Source of the DNA: Gaiellasilicea sp963730405
GTDB lineage: Bacteria; Actinomycetota; Thermoleophilia; Gaiellales; Gaiellaceae
Length of the DNA stretch: 44,816 nt
Reading direction: 5' to 3'
Assembly: GCA_963730405.1 (NCBI GenBank)
Contig: CAVSRW010000010.1
Coordinates: forward strand, 1-44,816
This document shows, piece by piece, positions 23,385-30,582 of the stretch (its first letter is position 1; the number at the start of each line of letters is the position of its first letter). Made by a program: the position numbers and the translations under genes. The notes beneath the pieces are model-generated. The model did not search any database. It was not told the origin of the DNA and was given only the letters and a program-made list of their open reading frames with translations.

Positions 23385-23454
23385 GCAACAGACTGTTACT
23401 AAGCCCCTCCGACCGCGGCGACGCGCCGCTCCGGCAAGTAACAGTCTGTTGCTT
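23385..23454. repeat. inverted pair of palindromic repeats around an inner hairpin (BIME-like)
   Basis: Copy 1 GCAACAGACTGTTACTAAG (23385-23403) and copy 2 CAAGTAACAGTCTGTTGCTT (23435-23454) are inverted copies of the palindrome found inside dnaE2. Between them GCGGCG/CGCCGC (23415-23429) forms a 6-bp inner hairpin. The whole 70-bp unit can fold as a large cruciform. It fills the ridA-cca gap and may end ridA transcription; copy 2 lies directly upstream of the cca promoter-like element. Confidence 0.72.
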
Positions 23455-23458
23455 GGCC

Positions 23459-23464
23459 CACAAT
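23459..23464 (+). promoter_or_regulatory. -10-like hexamer of cca (CACAAT, 6 nt before GTG)
   Basis: CACAAT ends exactly 6 nt before the cca GTG at 23471, the spacing seen at several other leaderless-looking genes in the window. No ribosome-binding site precedes the start. Inferred. Confidence 0.4.
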
Positions 23465-23470
23465 GGCGCC

Positions 23471-24895
23471 GTGTGGGAATCGGTCGCCGACTACGTGCAC
23501 TCGCTCGGGCTCGACGCCTACCTCGTGGGCGGGGCGGTGCGAGACGAGCTGCTCGGGAAGCCCGTGCGGGAGCGCGACTTCGTCGTTCCGGGCGTGGGCC
23601 ATGCCGAGCTTCGCGCCGCGCTCGAGCCGCACGGCCGCGTCGAGGACCTCGTCGTCGCCGACCAGCGCGTCGGCGTCCGGCTACTGCCCCGCGACAAGGC
23701 GGCGCGGGCGCTCCAGCCGGCGGGGATCGAGTTCACGCCGCCTCGGGTCGAGCGCTCGACCGGCCCGGGCCGGCACGACTTCGAGATCGTCGCAGACGCC
23801 GGGATCTCGCTCGAGCAGGACATGGCCCGGCGCGACTTCACGATCAACGCGATCGCGAAGCGGCTGGAGACCGGCGAGCTCGTCGACCCGCTCCACGGCC
23901 GCGACGACCTCACGAGCGGCGTCCTTCGCACGACGAGCCCGACGAGCTTCCGGGACGACCCCCTGCGGATCGTCCGAGGCCTCCGCTTCGTCTCGCAGCT
24001 CGGCGTCGACCCGGACGAGGACACGCTCCGGCAGATGCGCGAATGGGCGCCCCAGATCGAGCACGTCTCCGGCGAGCGGATCGGCGGCGGCCTCGCGGCC
24101 GACGGGTTGGGGGAGCTCTCGAAGCTCCTGCTCGGCGAGCATCCGGCCAGGGCGCTGCGGCTCGCACGCGACACCGGTGTCCTCGTCCACCTCCTGCCCG
24201 AGTTCGCTCCTGCGATCGGCTTCGACCAGCGCAGCCGCTACCACGATCTGCCGCTCGACGAACACACCTTCCGCGTCGTCCAGGCCGCCGCGGACGCCGG
24301 TGCGCCCCTCTCGGTGCGGCTCGCCGCGCTGCTGCACGACGCCGGCAAGCCCGAGTCGGCCTGGCAGGGGCCCGACGGCAGGATGCACTTCTACGCCAAG
24401 CCCGGACTGAGCAAGCGCAGCCACGAGGAGATCGGCGCCGACCTGGCGTCCCGCGCGCTCTCGCGCCTCCGCTATCCCGCGAAGCTTCGCCAGCGCGTGC
24501 GCCGCCTGGTCGGCGAGCACATGTTCTCGGTGCCGCCCGCGAACGATCCCGTGAAGGCGCGCCGCTTCCTCCACCGCCACGGTGACGAGCTGGCGTTCGA
24601 GCTGCTCGCGCACAAGCGTGCCGACCTGCTCGGCAAGCGCGAGTCGCCGGACGAGCAATCGGTCGAGCTCGTCGCCGTCGACCGGTTCCGGCAGCGCCTC
24701 GAACGCGAGCTCGAGCGGCCCCACCGGCTCGACCAGCTCGCGCTCGACGGGAACGATCTGATCGCGGCCGGTTGGGAGCCCGGACCGGCACTCGGCGACA
24801 TGCTCGACCACCTGCTCGGCTGCGTGATCGGCGATCCCGCGCTCAACACCCGCGACTGGCTGCTCGCCGAGGCGGAGAGAAGGCGGTCGGAATGA
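23471..24895 (+). CDS. cca: CCA tRNA nucleotidyltransferase with HD domain
   Basis: A 474-aa class II nucleotidyltransferase that adds or repairs the 3' CCA of tRNAs. N-terminal catalytic head: DAYLVGGAVRDELLGKP followed by RERDFVV (metal-binding acidic pair), then DMARRDFTINAIA and RDDPLRIVRGLRF (template motif). An HD domain follows (AALLHDAGKPESAW), as in actinobacterial CCA enzymes with phosphatase/phosphodiesterase activity. The frame is open to a TTG at 23453 inside the repeat; GTG 23471 begins at the conserved helix and has a promoter-like hexamer 6 nt upstream. This gene matters here because the intact tRNA-Pro gene in the window does not encode CCA. Confidence 0.93.
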   Translation: MWESVADYVHSLGLDAYLVGGAVRDELLGKPVRERDFVVPGVGHAELRAALEPHGRVEDLVVADQRVGVRLLPRDKAARALQPAGIEFTPPRVERSTGPGRHDFEIVADAGISLEQDMARRDFTINAIAKRLETGELVDPLHGRDDLTSGVLRTTSPTSFRDDPLRIVRGLRFVSQLGVDPDEDTLRQMREWAPQIEHVSGERIGGGLAADGLGELSKLLLGEHPARALRLARDTGVLVHLLPEFAPAIGFDQRSRYHDLPLDEHTFRVVQAAADAGAPLSVRLAALLHDAGKPESAWQGPDGRMHFYAKPGLSKRSHEEIGADLASRALSRLRYPAKLRQRVRRLVGEHMFSVPPANDPVKARRFLHRHGDELAFELLAHKRADLLGKRESPDEQSVELVAVDRFRQRLERELERPHRLDQLALDGNDLIAAGWEPGPALGDMLDHLLGCVIGDPALNTRDWLLAEAERRRSE

Positions 24896-25584
24896 GCCAC
24901 GCCGCGGAGTACCTGATCGTCGCCGGCGTGGCTTGGCTGCGCCGCAGCACCGAGGCCGACTGGGCGATCACCTTCGACGACCGCGCCGTGCGCAAGGGGC
25001 GGGGCAGCTGGCTGCTCGACGAGCGCCGCTGCGAGGGCGAGCTGGACGGCCTCTCGTGGGAGCTCGAGCTCGAGCAGCTCGCGCCCTCGTTCAGGACGCC
25101 GCGCCCACTGCTGCGGCCGGTTGCGTCGTCGCAGCTCGAGACCTGGCCTGCGCTCCTCGTCTCCGGCACGATCGGCGGCCGAACGGTGGAGCGGGCTCCA
25201 GGCCACCGAGCCCGGCTCGGCGGTCGGCGGCTGCTGACCCGATGGCGCTGGGCACACGCCTCGCTGCCGGACGGGCGCTGGGCGCATGTGCTCGACGCCA
25301 AGGTGCCGGGTCTGCCCCCGCTGGCGCAACACGGGAGCGATCGAGGCGGGCCGGGTCTGCCGCTCGCCCGCTCGTCGAGCGACGGGACGGCGTGGCGCGT
25401 CGGCCCGTGGTCCGTGGACGCAGCGGCGTCCTCGTTCGTGCACGTTCCGTACGCGGACGTCGACGGCTCGACGGTGCACTGCTACCACTCGCCCGCCGCG
25501 ACGCTCGTCGGGCCTGGCCTCGATGCGACGGGCGTCTCCTACGAGATCGCGGTTCGCGAGCGCCTGCCGGAGCTCGAGCGGTGA
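24892..25584 (+). CDS. conserved-looking protein of unknown function, beta-rich, Trp-rich
   Basis: A 230-aa soluble protein with many Trp residues and alternating hydrophobic strands (LSWELELEQL; WPALLVSGTIGG; RWRWAHASLPDG; VSYEIAVRERLPELE). The pattern, with paired Trp/His segments and an internal approximate duplication, recalls lipocalin-like or AttH/CrtC-type beta-barrels, but this is a guess from strand pattern only. It is coupled to cca (ATGA) and pgeF (GTGA), hence expressed with them. Confidence 0.72.
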   Translation: MSHAAEYLIVAGVAWLRRSTEADWAITFDDRAVRKGRGSWLLDERRCEGELDGLSWELELEQLAPSFRTPRPLLRPVASSQLETWPALLVSGTIGGRTVERAPGHRARLGGRRLLTRWRWAHASLPDGRWAHVLDAKVPGLPPLAQHGSDRGGPGLPLARSSSDGTAWRVGPWSVDAAASSFVHVPYADVDGSTVHCYHSPAATLVGPGLDATGVSYEIAVRERLPELER

Positions 25585-26276
25585 TCCGCTGGGATCCCCC
25601 CGGCTATGCCGTCGTCTTCTCGACGCGCGTCGGCGGCGTCAGCGAGGGCCCGTACGACTCGCTCAACCTCGGCCGGCTGACGGGCGACGACGTCGAGCGG
25701 GTCGACGAGAACCGGCGGATCCTCTGCGCGGCGATCGACGCCGACGTCGAGCGGCTCGCGCTCAACCGCCAGATCCATTCGACGCTCGTGCACCGAGCAC
25801 GGCCCGGTGCGCGCGGCGAGCCGGGAGACGGCCTGTGGACCGACGTGCCCGGGCAGCCCGTGCTAGCAATGACGGCCGACTGCCTCTCGGTCGCGCTCGT
25901 CCGCGTCGACCAAGACCGACGAGCCGTAGCGGTCCTTCATGCGGGCTGGCGCGGCCTCCTCGCCGGCATTGTCCGCGCCGGCGTCGAAACGCTGGGGGGA
26001 CGGCTGCAGGCCGCCGTCGGGCCCGCGATCGGCCCGTGCTGCTACGAGGTCGGCGAGGAGGTCTCGAAGCCGTTCGCAGCAGCATTCGGGGACGGCGTCG
26101 TCCGCGACCGGAAGCTCGACCTCTGGACGGCCGCCGAGCGCGCGCTCGAGGCCGAGGGCGTCGCGGTGACGATGCGAAGCGACCTCTGCACCTCGTGTAA
26201 TCCCGAGCTCTTCTTCTCGCACCGCCGCACCGGGAAGCCGCGCGGCGTGCAGGGGGTGATCGCACGTGTCGCCTGA
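25581..26276 (+). CDS. pgeF: PgeF/YfiH (LACC1-type) copper/zinc polyphenol oxidase-like peptidoglycan editing factor
   Basis: A 231-aa DUF152/YfiH protein. It keeps the metal-site residues: the first His in NRQIHSTLVH, Cys in MTADCLSVAL, and His in VLHAGWRGLLAG, plus GPAIGPCCYEVG and the C-terminal CTSCNPELFFSHRR. Family members act as purine nucleoside phosphorylase/deaminases (LACC1), and in E. coli the protein prevents incorporation of L-Ser into the peptidoglycan stem. The gene is linked to yggS and the sepF-divIVA division cluster, a common arrangement in Gram-positive bacteria. The start GTG overlaps the previous stop; the end overlaps yggS by 11 bp. Confidence 0.92.
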   Translation: MIRWDPPGYAVVFSTRVGGVSEGPYDSLNLGRLTGDDVERVDENRRILCAAIDADVERLALNRQIHSTLVHRARPGARGEPGDGLWTDVPGQPVLAMTADCLSVALVRVDQDRRAVAVLHAGWRGLLAGIVRAGVETLGGRLQAAVGPAIGPCCYEVGEEVSKPFAAAFGDGVVRDRKLDLWTAAERALEAEGVAVTMRSDLCTSCNPELFFSHRRTGKPRGVQGVIARVA

Positions 26277-26859
26277 CGCCGTCCGCGCGAACCTCGAGCG
26301 GATCCGCGCCGAGATCGGCCCGGACGTGATGATCGTCGCGGCGACGAAGTACGCGGCCCTCGAGGACATGGCCGTCCTCGCCGAGGCCGGCGTCGAGGTC
26401 GTGGGGGAGAACCGTGCCCAGGACCTCGAGCGCAAGCACGCCGCCTACGGCGACGCGTTCCGCTGGCACTTCATCGGCCACCTGCAGTCGAACAAGGCGA
26501 AGGTTGTGAACGCGACGTGCGAGCTCGTCCACTCGCTCGGCTCCGAGTCGGCGGCGCGCCGCCTGACCGTGCCCGCTCTCGTCGAGGTCAACCTCTCCGG
26601 CGAGGCGTCGAAGTCGGGGGTGGCGCCCGACGAGCTGCCCGCGCTGCTGGCCGCCTACCCGGACGTGCGCGGACTGATGACGATGCCGCCGGCGGCCGCC
26701 GACTCGGAGGAGTCGCGCCCGTACTTCCGCCGCCTGCGCGAGCTCGCCGGCGAGCACGGCCTCCGCGAGCTCTCGATGGGCACGTCGCAGGACTACCGCG
26801 TCGCGGTCGAGGAAGGCGCCACCCTCATCCGCCTCGGATCCGTCCTCCTTGGGCCATAA
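26266..26859 (+). CDS. yggS: YggS family PLP homeostasis protein
   Basis: A 197-aa PLP-binding TIM-barrel protein (YBL036C/PLPBP). VAATKYA near residue 25 carries the PLP Lys; GENRAQDLERKH, WHFIGHLQSNKAK, LVEVNLSGEASKSG and ELSMGTSQDYRVAV (phosphate-binding) are all present. It buffers free PLP and has no known catalytic reaction. It is slightly shorter than the usual 220-230 aa because of a compact middle. GTG start inside pgeF; the next gene sepF begins 12 bp later with its own promoter-like element. Confidence 0.94.
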   Translation: MSPDAVRANLERIRAEIGPDVMIVAATKYAALEDMAVLAEAGVEVVGENRAQDLERKHAAYGDAFRWHFIGHLQSNKAKVVNATCELVHSLGSESAARRLTVPALVEVNLSGEASKSGVAPDELPALLAAYPDVRGLMTMPPAAADSEESRPYFRRLRELAGEHGLRELSMGTSQDYRVAVEEGATLIRLGSVLLGP

Positions 26860-26871
26860 TCTCCTGCTGAG

Positions 26872-27417
26872 ATGGGATTTGCCGACGTCTGGAACCGCAC
26901 GCTCGTCTACTTCGGGATCGCCGAGGAGGACGACTGGGACGAGGACGGCTACGCGACGAACGAGGACCTCGAGCGCAGTTACGGCGCCCGCGAGCGTGCC
27001 AACGTCCGCCGGCTCCAGCCTCGCCGCGGCCGCGACTTCGACGACTGGACGGATCCCGAGCCCGAGCCCGCGAACACAGCCGTCGCCCGCCCGACCTCGC
27101 GCCTGCGGGGCGTCGAGGCGGTGCCGAACCCCGCCTCGGTCAAGGTGCACCTCGTGCTCCCGCGTAGCTTCAACGATGCCCAGCAGATCGCCGACCGCTT
27201 CAAGGACGGCGTGCCGGTGATCCTCAACCTCCAGAGCGCCGATCAGGACCTCTCGAAGCGGCTGATCGACTTCGCGAGCGGGCTCACCTACGCCCTCGAC
27301 GGCGGCATGCAGCGCGTGGCCGACAAGGTCTTCCTGCTGACCCCGCGCAACGTCGAGGTCTCGGCGGAGGAGCGAGCTCGAATGCTCGAGCGCGGCGGCT
27401 TCTTCAACCAGGCGTAG
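26872..27417 (+). CDS. sepF: cell division protein SepF
   Basis: A 181-aa SepF. The N-terminal amphipathic membrane-targeting helix (MGFADVWNRTLVYFG) is followed by an acidic, disordered linker and a C-terminal DUF552 domain from about residue 93 (VKVHLVLPRSFNDAQQIADRF, VPVILNLQSADQDLSKRLIDF, KVFLLTPRNVEVS). SepF anchors FtsZ filaments to the membrane at midcell and is essential in actinobacteria lacking FtsA. A CATAAT/TAATCT -10-like sequence lies at 26855-26862, 9-11 nt before the ATG, and there is no strong ribosome-binding site. Confidence 0.95.
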   Translation: MGFADVWNRTLVYFGIAEEDDWDEDGYATNEDLERSYGARERANVRRLQPRRGRDFDDWTDPEPEPANTAVARPTSRLRGVEAVPNPASVKVHLVLPRSFNDAQQIADRFKDGVPVILNLQSADQDLSKRLIDFASGLTYALDGGMQRVADKVFLLTPRNVEVSAEERARMLERGGFFNQA

Positions 27418-27448
27418 GAAAGGCCGGCACGGCCGCGAACGGACGCTC

Positions 27449-27722
27449 ATGGGCGATGCACTCGCAAACTTCGTCTACGTCTTTTTGTGGGTGTACCTCC
27501 TGCTCCTGTTCGCGTACATCCTCACGTCGTGGATCCGGCTGCCGTACCGGCCCTGGCTGAACCGTGTCCAGCGCTTCCTCTACGACGTCTGCGACCCGTA
27601 CCTCCGCATCTTCCGCCGCTTCCTGCCGCCGCTCGGGCCGCTCGACCTCTCCCCGATGGTCGCGATCTTCGTGCTCCTGATCGTCCAACGTGTGCTCGTG
27701 TCCCTGCTCAGAGGGGCTCTAG
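27449..27722 (+). CDS. yggT: YggT family membrane protein (apparent frameshift at its end)
   Basis: Two hydrophobic segments (about 6-28 and about 68-88) flank the amphipathic NRVQRFLYDVCDPYLRIFRRFLPP motif typical of YggT proteins, which lie beside sepF and divIVA and have a poorly defined envelope/osmotic role. As written the frame has no stop at the normal end and would continue through divIVA. Removing one G from the GGGG at 27713-27716 gives a TAG at 27720-27722, just at the divIVA ribosome-binding site, and a protein of about 90 aa. The coordinates given use that corrected end. Confidence 0.85.
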
Positions 27723-27731
27723 GAGGCAGGC

Positions 27732-28199
27732 ATGGCGCTGACTCCCGTCGAGATCCGCCACATCCGCCTCCCGCGCGGGCTTCGGGGCTACAAGCGCGCG
27801 CCCGTGGACGCGCTGCTCGCGGACGTCGCCGAGTCGTTCGAGGACGTCTGGCGCGACCGCGCCGACCTGGCCGACAAGGTCGAGCAACTCGAGCTCGACC
27901 TCGTCCGCCACAAGGAGCTCGAGGGCCTGCTCCGGACGACCCTCGTCTCCGCCGAGAGCGCCGCTCAGCAGCTCCGCGAGCAGGCCCGCAAGGAGGCCGA
28001 GACGATCATCGGCGAGGCGCACGCCGAGGCCCGCGCGGTCGCGCGCCGCGCCTCCGCCGAGAAGGAGCGGCTCGAGACCGAGCTGCGCCGGATCAAGTCG
28101 CTGCTCCGCTCCGCGCTCGACAGCCTCGACGAGGCGTCTGCCGACGAGCGCGAGCCCGTCGGCGAGCAGACCGGCGAGATCCGCCGGCTGATCTCCTAA
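27732..28199 (+). CDS. divIVA: DivIVA domain protein
   Basis: A 155-aa coiled-coil protein. The N-terminal DivIVA membrane-binding module is PVEIRHIRLPRGLRGYKRAPVDALL, with the conserved Arg/Gly turn, followed by long heptad repeats (about 32-135) and a short acidic tail. DivIVA marks negatively curved membrane and organises polar growth or septum placement. A perfect AGGAGG site (27721-27726) precedes the ATG. It closes the sepF-yggT-divIVA group and is followed by two stable hairpins. Confidence 0.92.
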   Translation: MALTPVEIRHIRLPRGLRGYKRAPVDALLADVAESFEDVWRDRADLADKVEQLELDLVRHKELEGLLRTTLVSAESAAQQLREQARKEAETIIGEAHAEARAVARRASAEKERLETELRRIKSLLRSALDSLDEASADEREPVGEQTGEIRRLIS

Positions 28200-28208
28200 C
28201 CGTCGCAT

Positions 28209-28270
28209 GCCGGGCATCCGCATGGCGGACGCCCGGCGCGCACACGCCTGAAGCGGCCGCTCCGCGGCCG
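28209..28270 (+). terminator. two GC-rich hairpins after divIVA
   Basis: Hairpin 1 (28209-28237) has 12 of 13 paired bases around an ATG loop, 9 nt after the divIVA stop. Hairpin 2 (28254-28270) is a 7-bp CGGCCGC/GCGGCCG stem with a 3-nt loop. No T-tract follows, as is common in GC-rich actinobacteria. They probably separate divIVA from yggU transcription, which has its own promoter-like element. Confidence 0.5.
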
Positions 28271-28293
28271 AATCGCCCGTCCCGCGCGACGAC

Positions 28294-28299
28294 TATTCT
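28294..28299 (+). promoter_or_regulatory. -10 element of yggU (TATTCT, 6 nt before GTG)
   Basis: TATTCT ends exactly 6 nt before the yggU GTG at 28306, giving a leaderless transcript. It is the closest match to the sigma-A -10 consensus among the leaderless-type sites here. Confidence 0.55.
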
Positions 28300-28305
28300 T
28301 GAGTC

Positions 28306-28605
28306 GTGGTTCAGCCCACGACCAGATTGCGACTTCGCGTCGCGCCAGGCGCCTCGGCGTCCGCCGTCGTCGGCCGGCACGGCGACTCCTGGAAGGTGCG
28401 CGTTGCGGCGGCGCCGGAGCGCGGCAAGGCGAACCAGGCCGTCCTCGACCTGCTCGCCGACACGCTGGCCGTTCCGCGCGCCAGCGTCACCCTCGTTTCG
28501 GGCGGCGGCTCCCGGAACAAGATCGTCGAGCTGACCGGCATCGCGCCGGACGAGATCGAGCGACGGCTCGCCACCGCGGGCGGACAGGAGACCCATACCG
28601 GATGA
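28306..28605 (+). CDS. yggU: DUF167 family protein YggU
   Basis: A 99-aa DUF167 protein: LRLRVAPGASASAVVGRHGD, WKVRVAAAPERGKANQAVLDLLA and VTLVSGGGSRNKIVELTG are the family landmarks. Structure is known for homologues but function is not. It is often found in the sepF/yggT neighbourhood, as here. The stop overlaps the next gene by ATGA. Confidence 0.9.
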   Translation: MVQPTTRLRLRVAPGASASAVVGRHGDSWKVRVAAAPERGKANQAVLDLLADTLAVPRASVTLVSGGGSRNKIVELTGIAPDEIERRLATAGGQETHTG

Positions 28606-28967
28606 GCATCGACACCGACCACTTCCGACAGGAACTCGACCAGGCACGCGAGCAGCTGCTGAAGACGATCGAGCACCACGACATCGGCAATGCGTCGCTC
28701 GAGGAGGAGACGGGCGAGCTCCTGTCCGGGACCGCCGACAACCACCTCGCGGACACGGCGACCGAGACGTACGAGCGCGAGCTCGACGAGGGCCTCGAGG
28801 AGGACGCGCGCGAGCAGCTCCGCCAGATCGAGCACGCGCTCGAGCGGATCGAGTCGGGCCAGTACGGCACCTGTGAGGTCTGCGGGAAGAAGATCCCCGT
28901 CGAGCGTCTCGAGGCGATGCCGTCCGCGACGCTCTGCATCGACGACGCAAGGCGGCTGGGCCGATGA
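28602..28967 (+). CDS. TraR/DksA-type zinc finger protein
   Basis: A 121-aa protein with an N-terminal helical hairpin (about 1-75, including the ELLSGTADNHLADTATETYERE region typical of this group) and a C-terminal zinc finger CEVCGKKIPVERLEAMPSAT followed by LCIDDA. The first three Cys are in place, but the fourth ligand (CxxC) is Asp (C-I-D-D). DksA-like proteins bind RNA polymerase in the secondary channel; the actinobacterial small forms are less well studied. Translationally coupled to yggU, and followed 13 bp later by lspA. Confidence 0.87.
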   Translation: MSIDTDHFRQELDQAREQLLKTIEHHDIGNASLEEETGELLSGTADNHLADTATETYERELDEGLEEDAREQLRQIEHALERIESGQYGTCEVCGKKIPVERLEAMPSATLCIDDARRLGR

Positions 28968-28980
28968 GGGACGGGCGCCG

Positions 28981-29583
28981 GTGAACGAGCCCGCCCGCCG
29001 CGACGCGCAGCCGCTCGACGTCCGCGTCGGCTCCTCGCCGAACGCGCTCCGGCCGATCCTGGCCGCCGAGCGCCCGCTGGGAGCCGGTCTGCGCCAGTGG
29101 GTGAGCCTCGCCGCGATCGTCGTCGCCGCGGTCGCCGCGGATCAGTTGACCAAGCAGGTCGTCGCGCGGGCGCTGGCTCTCGGCGAGGAGGTGCAGATCG
29201 CCGGGCCGTTCTCGATCCACCACGTCCACAACTCCGGAATCGCGTTCGGCTTCTTCGCCAGCGCGACCTCGATCGTGATCGTCGTCACCGCGATCGCCGT
29301 CGCCTGGATGCTCGTCTTCTTCACCCGCTCGGGCGCGAGGCATCCCGTCCTTCCGGTCGCCCTCGGGCTCGTGCTGGGCGGCAGCCTCGGCAACCTGCTC
29401 GACCGGATCCGGCTCGGCCACGTCACCGACTTCCTCGACTTCCGCTACTGGCCCGCGTTCAACCTCGCCGACGTCTTCATCGTCGTCGGGGTGGCGATGC
29501 TCTTCGGCGCGCTCGCCGGCGGCGACCGCACGAAGCGACGGCCGCCGAGCAGCGTTGTCCACTCTCCGCTTTCTCGCCCCTGA
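28981..29583 (+). CDS. lspA: lipoprotein signal peptidase (signal peptidase II)
   Basis: A 200-aa membrane aspartyl protease that cleaves the signal peptide of diacylated prolipoproteins. Four membrane segments follow a 40-residue cytosolic N-terminus. The conserved motifs are DQLTKQVV, HNSGIAFGFF, GNLLDRIRLGHVTDFLDF and FNLADVFIVVG, with the catalytic Asp pair in NLLDR and NLADV. GTG start. Its 3' end overlaps rluD by about 29 bp, a usual linkage in Gram-positive bacteria. Confidence 0.94.
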   Translation: MNEPARRDAQPLDVRVGSSPNALRPILAAERPLGAGLRQWVSLAAIVVAAVAADQLTKQVVARALALGEEVQIAGPFSIHHVHNSGIAFGFFASATSIVIVVTAIAVAWMLVFFTRSGARHPVLPVALGLVLGGSLGNLLDRIRLGHVTDFLDFRYWPAFNLADVFIVVGVAMLFGALAGGDRTKRRPPSSVVHSPLSRP

Positions 29584-30448
29584 GCCCGAACGGCTCGACC
29601 GGGCGGTTGCCGGCCGCGCCGAAGTCGGCTCGAGGTCGCTCGCCGAACGCCTGATCGCAGCCGGGGCCGTGCTCGTCGACGGTTCGCCGCGGCCGAAGAG
29701 CCACCGGCTCGAGGGCGGCGAGGAGGTCGTCGTCGAGCTGCCGCCGGAGGAAGGGCCGCTCGCGCCCGAGGAGATGGATCTGCGCGTCGTGTGGGAGGAC
29801 GAGCATCTGCTCGTCGTCGACAAGCCGGCAGGCATCGTCGTCCATCCCGGGACCGGCCACCGGAGCGGCACGCTCGTCCACGGTCTGCTGGCGCACGACG
29901 CGGCCGGAGGTGACGAGGACCGGCCCGGGATCGTGCACCGGCTCGACCGCGACACGTCTGGCCTGCTCGTCGTCGCGCGCTCGGACGAGGCACACGATCG
30001 GTTGCAGGACCTGATCCGCCGCCGCGAGGTCGAGCGCCGCTACCTGGCGCTCGTGAAGGGGTCGCCGCGCTCCCGCGCCGGCCGGATCGAGGCGCCGATC
30101 GGGCGTGACCGGCTCGACAAGACGCGTCACTCCCTGGACACGACGACGCCGCGCGACGCGGTCACCCACTTCGAGGTGCTCGAGTTGCTCGGTCCGCGGG
30201 CGCTGCTCGAACTCAGGCTCGAGACCGGCCGCACGCACCAGATCCGCGTCCACCTGGAGGCGATCGAGCTCCTGATCTCAGGCGATCCCGTCTACGGCTC
30301 GTCGGAGGACCTCGGGCTCGAGCGTCAGTTCCTGCACGCGGCGAGGCTCGCGTTCGCGCACCCGTTCACCGGCGAGCCGGTCGACGTCGAGTCGCCGCTT
30401 CCCGACGATCTCGCCGAGGCGCTCGCGCGCGCCCGCGAGCAGGCCTGA
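29555..30448 (+). CDS. rluD: RluD-family 23S rRNA pseudouridine synthase
   Basis: A 297-aa protein with an N-terminal S4 RNA-binding domain (PERLDRAVAGRAEVGSRSLA ...) and a pseudouridine synthase core: LLVVDKPAGIVVHPG, the catalytic HRLDRDTSGLLVVA, and LETGRTHQIRVHLE. It isomerises uridines in 23S rRNA helix 69 or related sites; RluC/RluD sub-type cannot be separated by eye. The TTG at 29555 is the only in-frame start ahead of the S4 domain, giving an overlap with lspA. Confidence 0.92.
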   Translation: MSTLRFLAPEPERLDRAVAGRAEVGSRSLAERLIAAGAVLVDGSPRPKSHRLEGGEEVVVELPPEEGPLAPEEMDLRVVWEDEHLLVVDKPAGIVVHPGTGHRSGTLVHGLLAHDAAGGDEDRPGIVHRLDRDTSGLLVVARSDEAHDRLQDLIRRREVERRYLALVKGSPRSRAGRIEAPIGRDRLDKTRHSLDTTTPRDAVTHFEVLELLGPRALLELRLETGRTHQIRVHLEAIELLISGDPVYGSSEDLGLERQFLHAARLAFAHPFTGEPVDVESPLPDDLAEALARAREQA

Positions 30449-30582
30449 GCACCGCTACACTGGGCCGGTCGTAGTCCTCCGTCCCGGCGACCAGGACGGG
30501 TGGGGGTGCCGCTCTCTGGGAGTCGGTTCCGCCCGCGCCCCGCCGGCTGTTCCGCAAAGCAACCGTGAAAGGGGCCATTCCC
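30449..30582 (+). promoter_or_regulatory. rpsB promoter and leader
   Basis: A -10-like TACACT lies at 30456-30461 just after the rluD stop, and the following 120 nt leader contains a hairpin CCGTCC (30479-30484) / GGACGG (30494-30499) with a 9-nt loop, then a G-rich tract. It may hold a ribosomal-protein S2 autoregulatory structure, but I do not recognise a known leader family. Confidence 0.45.

Noticed and set aside
23385..23454. CRISPR array
   Set aside because: Only two inverted palindromic copies with one short spacer; repeats are not direct and no cas gene is near.
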